From contig JAIPGE010000047.1 of the NCBI GenBank assembly GCA_021736285.1, positions 1 to 9,033 on the forward strand: a DNA stretch of 9,033 nucleotides, written 5' to 3'. Both the position numbers and the translations under genes were made by a program. Shown here one piece after another: positions 1-5,509 of this stretch. The notes below the pieces were generated by a model, which ran no database searches, was not told where the DNA came from, and saw nothing but the letters and a program-made list of their open reading frames with translations. The first letter of the stretch is position 1, and each line of letters opens with the position of its first letter. Source of the DNA: Candidatus Izemoplasma sp. (GTDB lineage: Bacteria; Bacillota_I; Bacilli_A; Izemoplasmatales; Izemoplasmataceae).

Positions 1-506
1 AAATGGTTTTGTAGCGAAATATGTGTCTCAACTTGGTTGACAGCGGGTTTAATCCGCGCATAATCAAGCAAATGCATTAGATGATGGATATTATAATTAC
101 TAACTCCAATTGATTTTATCTTTCCAGCATCAACCATTTCTTGCATAGCTTTGTACGTTTCTTTCATTTTGTCATAGCCTTTAAACCAGTGAATTAAATA
201 CAGATCCACATAATCTAATCCAAGTTTATCAAGTGACGTTTGAATTGCTTTAAGTGCTTTGTCATAACCTTGATCAGAATTCCATAATTTTGTTGTCACA
301 AAAATTTCTTCGCGTTCTACTTTTGAATCTTTAATAGCGCGTCCAACAGATTCCTCATTGCCATAAATTGCGGCTGTGTCAATATGACGATATCCTGCTT
401 TTAAAGCAGTCAATACTGCATTGTACGCGTCTTCTGGTTCACTCTTCCATGTACCAAGTCCAATAATTGGCATTTTTACTCCATTGTTTAATGTTACTGT
501 TTTCAA
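1..506 (-). CDS. Aldo/keto reductase, AKR5-like (3' end beyond window)
   Basis: An NAD(P)H-dependent carbonyl reductase of the (beta/alpha)8 aldo/keto reductase family, probably cytosolic and acting on small aldehydes, ketoacids or glyoxals. About 168 residues are visible. They begin MKTVTLNNGVKMPIIGLGTW, and the reading frame runs open off the left edge; family members are usually about 275-285 residues. The full catalytic tetrad is present: D43 and Y48 (HIDTAAIYGNE), K73 (VTTKLW) and H106 (LYLIHW). The second family signature, GKIKSIGVSNY, follows near residues 133-143. The start is TTG at 504-506, preceded by a good Shine-Dalgarno (GAGAGGATGA); the next in-frame ATG (residue 12) would delete the first beta strand. 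It has its own promoter 61 bases downstream of the glycosylase stop. Closest well-known types are 2,5-diketo-gluconate reductase and the glyoxal reductases YvgN/YtbE. The family is certain; the substrate is not. Confidence 0.93.
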   Translation of the reverse strand, partial: MKTVTLNNGVKMPIIGLGTWKSEPEDAYNAVLTALKAGYRHIDTAAIYGNEESVGRAIKDSKVEREEIFVTTKLWNSDQGYDKALKAIQTSLDKLGLDYVDLYLIHWFKGYDKMKETYKAMQEMVDAGKIKSIGVSNYNIHHLMHLLDYARIKPAVNQVETHISLQNH

Positions 507-529
507 TTAAATCATCCTCTCTCAATATA

Positions 530-558
530 ATTATAAATGGAAATCCATTTTTTCTCAA
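530..558 (-). promoter_or_regulatory. Sigma-A-type promoter of the aldo/keto reductase gene
   Basis: Reading the minus strand, a -35 TTGAGA (553-558, five of six consensus bases) is separated by exactly 17 bases from a perfect -10 TATAAT (530-535). The expected start of transcription is near 523, giving a leader of under 20 bases before the TTG start at 506. The spacer is almost filled by an inverted repeat (separate entry). Confidence 0.7.
535..550 (-). promoter_or_regulatory. Inverted repeat in promoter spacer, possible operator
   Basis: The arms AAATGGA and TCCATTT (7 bases each, 2-base centre) lie almost exactly between the -35 and -10 hexamers of the reductase promoter. No U-tract follows the repeat, so it does not look like a terminator for the upstream glycosylase gene. 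A regulator site is the natural reading, but in AT-rich DNA a repeat this short could arise by chance. Confidence 0.35.
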
Positions 559-567
559 TTCTGACGC

Positions 568-1362
568 TTATTTCTGACAATTTGGACAAAAATAGGAAGT
601 TGTCTGTCCAGTTTTAATCTTTTTGATCACATGCTGGCACTTACATAACTCATCTTCTTTATATGCCACTTTATCTGCTTTAAAGTTCCCTTTTTGTTGA
701 AAAATATCTTCCTCATAAAACGAACCGTTTTGTTGATAAGCGTTTTTTAATTCTGCTTGAATGGCATGATAAAGTTGTTCTTTTTCATGTAAAGTTAAAC
801 TGGGTATGGTCCGCTTCGGATGAAGTTTGGCCAAAAATAAAATATCATGAATATAATAATTGCCAATGCCTGATATATAAGACTGGTTAAGTAAAAAGTT
901 CTTTAACGAACCTCTTCTGTTTTTGAGGAGTGCTAAAAAATACGCCAAGTTGCATGTTTCATTAAAGTAATCGATTCCTAATTTGTCAGTGTATTTATGT
1001 GGTATCTTGGGTTGAATCAAATGAACATGACCAAACCACCAAAATCGTATGTTAAGTCGCATATCATTTGCTAGATGAATTTCTACTTGATGTTTTTTTG
1101 GTAAGGCATGATTTAAATATGTGATTTCACCTCCCATACCTAAATTAATTGCAATTTTATCTTTTGTTTCAAGAATTATAAAGAGCCATTTTCCTTGTGC
1201 TTGAACCTCTGTTATATGCTTTAATTTAATGCTATCCAAAAAAGTTTGTTTACTAATATTTATTGATTTGGGTTGGTAGACAATAAAATCTTGAATTATT
1301 TGGTTTATCAATACGTCTTTCAATTGATCTTTTAAATGATGAATTTCTGGTAGTTCTGGCAT
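568..1362 (-). CDS. Divergent Fpg/Nei-family DNA glycosylase/AP lyase
   Basis: A 264-residue base-excision-repair enzyme of the formamidopyrimidine-DNA glycosylase/endonuclease VIII fold, expected to remove oxidised bases and nick the strand. The N-terminus is MPELPE, so the catalytic Pro2 and Glu3 are intact, and the conserved hairpin lysine is K58 (QGKWLF). The helix-two-turn-helix segment is clear (SGIGNYYIHD, N168, near 161-185). The C-terminal zinc finger uses C240, C242, C259 and C262. Departures from classical MutM are NLGMGG (73-78) where MutM has HLGMSG, FWWFG (107-111) where MutM has RRFG so the wedge arginine is lost, threonine in the zinc-hairpin position that is arginine in MutM, and a C-X1-C first knuckle instead of C-X2-C. 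From memory, NLGMGG and FWWFG recur in a distinct subfamily seen in Chloroflexi and Firmicutes, so damage specificity may differ from 8-oxoguanine. The start ATG follows AAAGGGTGATTAC. It is a single gene between terminator and next promoter. Confidence 0.92.
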   Translation of the reverse strand: MPELPEIHHLKDQLKDVLINQIIQDFIVYQPKSINISKQTFLDSIKLKHITEVQAQGKWLFIILETKDKIAINLGMGGEITYLNHALPKKHQVEIHLANDMRLNIRFWWFGHVHLIQPKIPHKYTDKLGIDYFNETCNLAYFLALLKNRRGSLKNFLLNQSYISGIGNYYIHDILFLAKLHPKRTIPSLTLHEKEQLYHAIQAELKNAYQQNGSFYEEDIFQQKGNFKADKVAYKEDELCKCQHVIKKIKTGQTTSYFCPNCQK

Positions 1363-1389
1363 GTAATCACCCTTTCACGATTTATCTTT

Positions 1390-1416
1390 ATTATAACATA
1401 TTCCCAAAAAAGACAA
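1390..1416 (-). promoter_or_regulatory. Extended -10 promoter of the DNA glycosylase gene
   Basis: On the minus strand, TGTTATAAT gives a perfect -10 (1390-1395) with the TGn extension. A TTGTCT at 1411-1416 lies 15 bases upstream; this is a short spacer, so the extended -10 probably carries most of the strength. The -35 region sits inside the 3' arm of the terminator of the preceding exporter operon. The predicted transcription start near 1383 leaves about 20 bases before the ATG at 1362. Confidence 0.6.
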
Positions 1417-1435
1417 CACATTAATCTGTGCTGTC
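1406..1435 (-). terminator. Rho-independent terminator of the MarR/ABC exporter operon
   Basis: On the minus strand a 9-bp stem (1427-1435 with 1412-1420, one G-U pair) encloses a 6-base loop, GATTAA, and is followed by six Ts (1411-1406). The TAA stop codon of the second exporter subunit lies in the loop, so the 5' arm is coding sequence. Confidence 0.85.
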
Positions 1436-3220
1436 TTCTGATTTATTTTGATATTGTAATCGGTACAATTTGTAATAATGTCCACGTTCTTTTAACAGTT
1501 CTTGATGATTTCCTTGCTCTAAAATTTCACCTTTACTAAGAACAATAATTTTATCAACATGTTGGATTGTCGATAATCTGTGCGCAACAATCAACATCGT
1601 ACCAATATTCATCATTTTTTTCAATGATTCTTGTATTAATTGCTCGGTTTCTGTGTCAATATTACTGGTTGCCTCGTCTAAAATCATAACTTTTGGATCA
1701 TGAACAATTGTTCGGGCAAATGACAGTAATTGCCGTTCACCAAGACTAAAGTTATTACCCCGTTCACGAACAGGTTCTTCATATTTGTGTTCTAATTTAT
1801 CAATGAAATAATTGGCGTTAACATATTTACATGCTTGAACCATTCTTTCATCAGAAATCGTTTCATCGCGTAAGACAATATTAGAACGAATTGTTCCACT
1901 GAACATAAAGACATCTTGTAACATTTGTCCAATATATTTTCTTAAAGATTGTTTTTTGATTTGTTGAATATCGATTCCATCGATTAAAATTTGTCCCTTT
2001 TGAATGTCATAATTACGTGTTATCAATGCCAGAATTGTTGTTTTTCCAGCGCCAGTCGCGCCAACAAACGCGACCGATTCTCTTGGTCTAACTTTGAATG
2101 ATACGTCTTTTAAAATCCATTCGCCCTCATTGTACGCAAACCAAACATTTTTAAACTCGATTTGACCTTCCATATCCTCTAACTCAATTGCATCATCTGC
2201 ATCTAATATTTCAGCTTTCGTATCTAAGATACCGAAAATGCGTTCACTTGATGCAAAGGCGCTTTGTAAAATATTGAATTGTTCTGCGAGTTGTTGAATC
2301 GGTTCAAAGAAACGACCAATATATTGGTAAAAGGCAAATAAGATACCAATTTGGATAACATCAGTGATGACCAATTCACTACCAAAGAATAAAACTATCG
2401 CTGTTGCGAGCATATAGAGAAAATACATCGTCGGGCGGTAGATTCCAAAAATTGTAATTTGTTTATAATAAGCATGTTTTAATTTTGTGTTTCGTTCATT
2501 AAATTGGTTAAACTTAACGTTTTCTTTATTGAAGATTTGAATAATCTTCATCCCTGATAGATGTTCTGCTAAAAAGGCATTGATGTTTGATAAATTTCGC
2601 CGGACTTGTCGATATGCTTTGCGTGATAATATCCGAAATAAAAATGAAAAGATAATGATAAATGGAATGACAATTAAAACATAAAGAGTTAATGTGCGAT
2701 TCAAAATAAACATCGCTATCAAAATACCAACAATCATTAGCAAGTTTTTAAAAACACTGATAATAACACTGGTGTACATTTCATTTAGTGTATTTGTATC
2801 GTTGGTCACTCGTGTCACAAGTGATCCCGTTGGTCGACTATTTAGATATGCAATATCATGATACTGTAAATGGGTAAAAATTTCTTCACGAATATCATAA
2901 ATAATACTTTGCCCTGTTTTTTGTAAAATAATGGTTTGCAAATAGTTAAATCCATTTCCTGAGATGATGACTAAAACCAATATCGAAAGTATTGTGAATA
3001 GTCTAGGTACATCAAAATCATAAATAATAATATTAATACTTTCTCCAATTAGCACGGGTTCTAAAACACCAAATATGACGGTGAAAATCATATATAAGAA
3101 AGCTAAAACAAAATATTTAATATATGGTTTGGCATAACTTAATAGGCGCTTAATGATTGTAGCATCCCGCATTGTGTATAATCGTTTACCTTCAATATCT
3201 CCTGGTAATTGACGTGCCAT
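1421..3220 (-). CDS. ABC exporter half-transporter, catalytic subunit (BmrD/LmrD-like)
   Basis: A 599-residue fusion of a six-helix membrane domain (about 30-310) and a nucleotide-binding domain (about 350-590), the second half of a heterodimeric multidrug-type exporter in the cytoplasmic membrane. Walker A is GATGAGKT (387-394), the Q-loop is Q435, Walker B ends in D515 with catalytic E516, and the switch histidine is H547. The signature motif is FSLGE (491-495) rather than LSGGQ. The intact E516 pairs with the canonical signature of the partner to make the hydrolysing site, while its own signature contributes to the degenerate site. It starts directly after the TAG of the partner (0-base gap) behind GGGGGTGG, so the two are translated in step. 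The closest characterised relatives by layout are B. subtilis BmrCD (YheI/YheH) and Lactococcus LmrCD; at 599 residues it is shorter than BmrD as I recall it. The exported compound cannot be read from sequence. Confidence 0.95.
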   Translation of the reverse strand: MARQLPGDIEGKRLYTMRDATIIKRLLSYAKPYIKYFVLAFLYMIFTVIFGVLEPVLIGESINIIIYDFDVPRLFTILSILVLVIISGNGFNYLQTIILQKTGQSIIYDIREEIFTHLQYHDIAYLNSRPTGSLVTRVTNDTNTLNEMYTSVIISVFKNLLMIVGILIAMFILNRTLTLYVLIVIPFIIIFSFLFRILSRKAYRQVRRNLSNINAFLAEHLSGMKIIQIFNKENVKFNQFNERNTKLKHAYYKQITIFGIYRPTMYFLYMLATAIVLFFGSELVITDVIQIGILFAFYQYIGRFFEPIQQLAEQFNILQSAFASSERIFGILDTKAEILDADDAIELEDMEGQIEFKNVWFAYNEGEWILKDVSFKVRPRESVAFVGATGAGKTTILALITRNYDIQKGQILIDGIDIQQIKKQSLRKYIGQMLQDVFMFSGTIRSNIVLRDETISDERMVQACKYVNANYFIDKLEHKYEEPVRERGNNFSLGERQLLSFARTIVHDPKVMILDEATSNIDTETEQLIQESLKKMMNIGTMLIVAHRLSTIQHVDKIIVLSKGEILEQGNHQELLKERGHYYKLYRLQYQNKSEDSTD

Positions 3221-4990
3221 CTATGCCACCCCCATTTCATCTTCTAAACGCTGTCTTTCAACCAAATCCGCATAAAACTCACACCGTTCGATTAATGCAT
3301 CATGCGTACCAACATCAACAACTGTCCCATCATTTACAATAATAATCTTATCGGCATCTTTAACCGTGCTGATACGGTGGGCGATGATTAGTGTGGTTTT
3401 ACCACTGCGTATCTTTTTAAGATTATTTAGTATTGTTTCTTCTGTTTTTGTATCAACGGCAGACACACTATCATCTAAAATCATAATTGGTGAATTTTTC
3501 ATTAATGCACGCGCAATGGCAACACGTTGGCGTTGGCCACCACTTAATGTGACCCCTCGTTCACCGATGACAGTGTCATAGCCTTCGCTAAATTCAATAA
3601 TATTATTATGAACATCACTCAACATCGCCACTTCTCGTACTTTTTTAAACGAATCATCATTATGTTTGAATGACAATGAGATATTATTTTTTACTGAGTC
3701 CGAGAATAAAAAGCCATCTTGAGGGACATACCCAATACTGTCTCTAACTTTTTTAATCGGCAGATCCATAATATCATAACCATCTAATAAAATTTGGTTT
3801 TTATCGATATTGTAAATCCGTAACAAGAGGTCCACAATACTGGTTTTACCACTACCGGTTCGTCCTAAAATCCCAACTGTTTCGCCAGCTTTAATCTTGA
3901 AATTAATATTTTTCAACACAGGTTTTTTCGCATCGGGATATTCAAAGGTAAGGTGGTTAAACTCAATATTCCCTTTTAAGCGATCAATATCAAGCACATT
4001 ATCGCTGTCTTGAACAGTAATTTCTTCATTCAAGATACGTTCGATACGTTGCAAAGATGCTTTTCCACGACTTCTAATATTAATGATTCTCGCCAGTGCC
4101 ATCATCGGCCATATTAATGAACCAAACAACATATAAAACTCTGTTAAATCACCGGTTGTAAATGTCTCAACACCAATTGTTTTTGTGATGTAAACCAAAT
4201 ACCCACCGTAAGCTAAAATAACAACAAAAATCAATCCAACAATGGTTCGAACCATGACTTGAAAACTGGTTTGAACTTTAACAAAGGCAATGTTTTTATC
4301 TTTTGCACGCTGATTATATTTTAGGAATTCAATAATTTCTAATTTTTCTTTCACAAATGCTTTTATGACAGTAATCCCACTTAAACTTTCATTGGTGTAA
4401 TCACTTAAGTCTTCAAAAGCATGTTGTGCTTCTTTAAATTTATTCCGCATAATTCGACCAATGTAAGCACCCAGAAGCGCAATAATCAACATCGGAAGGG
4501 CACTGAATAACGTCAACTTCCAACTTAATCTTGTCATTTTAAAGAGTGCTAAACCACCTAAATAAACGGTGTCAACAAACATAATCATTCCTGGCCCAAC
4601 AGCGCGTCTGACGCTTTCTAAATCATTGGTGAAATAGGCCATTAAACCGCCAACTTTATTGCGTGAATAAAACTCGTTTGGAAGCTTTTCGGCATGGGCA
4701 AACATATCATTTCTAAGGCCATAATCAAAGCGTCTTGATGCCCCAAACAAGCTAATTCGCCAAATAAAGCGTCCAACCATAATGATCGAAACATAAAGCC
4801 CCATCGTTTTTAAAATCGAGAACACACCTTCAGAATCAAGGGTTGTTTGTTCAAGACCTTCAATTATATTTCCAATTAATCCCGGAATTTCAAGTTGTAA
4901 AGTATCAATAATAACTAAACTAAGAATACCAATCAAAAACCAGATTGCATTTTCTTTATAATATTTATTTATCGCTTTTCCAAAAATCAT
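3221..4990 (-). CDS. ABC exporter half-transporter, degenerate-site subunit (BmrC/LmrC-like)
   Basis: A 589-residue half-transporter with a membrane domain of six helices (about 15-305) followed by an ATPase domain (about 340-580). Walker A is GRTGSGKT (376-383), the Q-loop is Q424, the signature is a canonical LSGGQ (482-486), and the H-loop is H538. Walker B reads ILDDSVSAVD, so the catalytic glutamate after D506 is replaced by aspartate (D507). This is the known hallmark of the partner that carries the non-hydrolysing site in heterodimeric type IV exporters such as BmrCD and TM287/288. Its start codon overlaps the repressor stop by 4 bases (ATGA), preceded by GGGGG, which indicates translational coupling. 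The intact LSGGQ complements the E516-bearing subunit encoded immediately downstream. The role is drug, toxin, peptide or lipid efflux; the substrate is unknown. Confidence 0.95.
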   Translation of the reverse strand: MIFGKAINKYYKENAIWFLIGILSLVIIDTLQLEIPGLIGNIIEGLEQTTLDSEGVFSILKTMGLYVSIIMVGRFIWRISLFGASRRFDYGLRNDMFAHAEKLPNEFYSRNKVGGLMAYFTNDLESVRRAVGPGMIMFVDTVYLGGLALFKMTRLSWKLTLFSALPMLIIALLGAYIGRIMRNKFKEAQHAFEDLSDYTNESLSGITVIKAFVKEKLEIIEFLKYNQRAKDKNIAFVKVQTSFQVMVRTIVGLIFVVILAYGGYLVYITKTIGVETFTTGDLTEFYMLFGSLIWPMMALARIINIRSRGKASLQRIERILNEEITVQDSDNVLDIDRLKGNIEFNHLTFEYPDAKKPVLKNINFKIKAGETVGILGRTGSGKTSIVDLLLRIYNIDKNQILLDGYDIMDLPIKKVRDSIGYVPQDGFLFSDSVKNNISLSFKHNDDSFKKVREVAMLSDVHNNIIEFSEGYDTVIGERGVTLSGGQRQRVAIARALMKNSPIMILDDSVSAVDTKTEETILNNLKKIRSGKTTLIIAHRISTVKDADKIIIVNDGTVVDVGTHDALIERCEFYADLVERQRLEDEMGVA

Positions 4991-5412
4991 TGTTCAACCC
5001 CCGAGATCTTGTTGAAAATTTGTGTTAATGTTCTAATTTCTGATGCATCTAGTTGTTCTTGTAATCGTAAAACAGCGCGTTCACTTTCTAACTTATTCGT
5101 TGATGCTAAAATTTCTCCGATATCAGTGAGTTGGATATGGATGACACGTTTGTCGGTTTCAGATCGTTTTTTTTTGACAATCCCGTTATCCTCAAAAATT
5201 TTTATCACTTCGGTTACTGTCGGCTTCGAAATATCAAAATGATTAGCCAATTCTGTGATTGTAACTTGGTCTCGCTTATAAATTTCTTTTAAGTACTTAA
5301 ATCGAATGCCTGTGATTTGATCAAAGTTGATTTCTTCATACACTTCATGACAAGCATCAAAGTATAATTTTAAAAATTTATTCAATGCCAAACGTACAGT
5401 TTCGTTATCCAT
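4987..5412 (-). CDS. MarR-family transcriptional repressor of the exporter operon
   Basis: A 141-residue winged helix-turn-helix protein of the usual MarR length. Helices at both ends (about 3-27 and 104-138) would form the dimer interface. The DNA-reading unit is VTITELANHFDISKPTVTEV (50-69), followed by the wing KKKRSETDKRVIHIQLT (80-96) with the conserved D87-R89 pair. These proteins normally bind palindromes as dimers and let go when a small phenolic or toxic ligand binds or a cysteine is oxidised; the only cysteine here is C21 in the first helix. It is the first gene of the operon, overlaps the exporter by ATGA, and its own promoter carries an operator-like palindrome, so autorepression plus control of the pump is the likely circuit. 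The start ATG is preceded by AGAGGTGAC. Confidence 0.95.
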   Translation of the reverse strand: MDNETVRLALNKFLKLYFDACHEVYEEINFDQITGIRFKYLKEIYKRDQVTITELANHFDISKPTVTEVIKIFEDNGIVKKKRSETDKRVIHIQLTDIGEILASTNKLESERAVLRLQEQLDASEIRTLTQIFNKISGVEQ

Positions 5413-5434
5413 AATGTCACCTCTTTAAATATTA

Positions 5435-5451
5435 ATTAGGTTAATCCTAAT
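5435..5451 (-). promoter_or_regulatory. Palindromic MarR-type operator
   Basis: ATTAGG-5-CCTAAT is a perfect inverted repeat of 17 bases. It lies just downstream of the -10 box and spans the predicted transcription start (about 5447) of the repressor-exporter operon. The size, placement and TTAG/CTAA half-sites are typical of MarR-family operators. Binding is inferred. Confidence 0.65.
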
Positions 5452-5453
5452 CA

Positions 5454-5482
5454 ATTATAGATGCTTTTCATATTTTTGTCAA
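5454..5482 (-). promoter_or_regulatory. Perfect consensus sigma-A promoter of the MarR/ABC operon
   Basis: On the minus strand TTGACA (5477-5482) and TATAAT (5454-5459) match the consensus in all 12 positions with the optimal 17-base spacer. A promoter this strong makes sense only if normally held off, which fits the adjoining palindrome. The leader to the ATG at 5412 is about 35 bases. The -35 begins two bases after the U-tract of the preceding terminator. Confidence 0.9.
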
Positions 5483-5484
5483 AC

Positions 5485-5509
5485 AAAAAAGCCGAAAATT
5501 CGACTTTTT
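5485..5509 (-). terminator. Rho-independent terminator of the Ig-repeat surface protein gene
   Basis: A 10-bp stem (5500-5509 with 5486-5495, one G-U pair) with a 4-base loop is followed by Ts ending at 5485. The A-tract on the other arm means it could work in both directions. The TAA stop codon (5508-5510) overlaps the foot of the 5' arm. Confidence 0.8.

Noticed and set aside
4987..4990. Possible use of TGA as tryptophan (mycoplasma code)
   Set aside because: The repressor ends in TGA, and reading through would add only six residues, so this site alone is not decisive. All long genes are intact without internal TGA, and the tryptophan codons I checked (for example in the FWWFG motif) are TGG, so the standard bacterial code fits.
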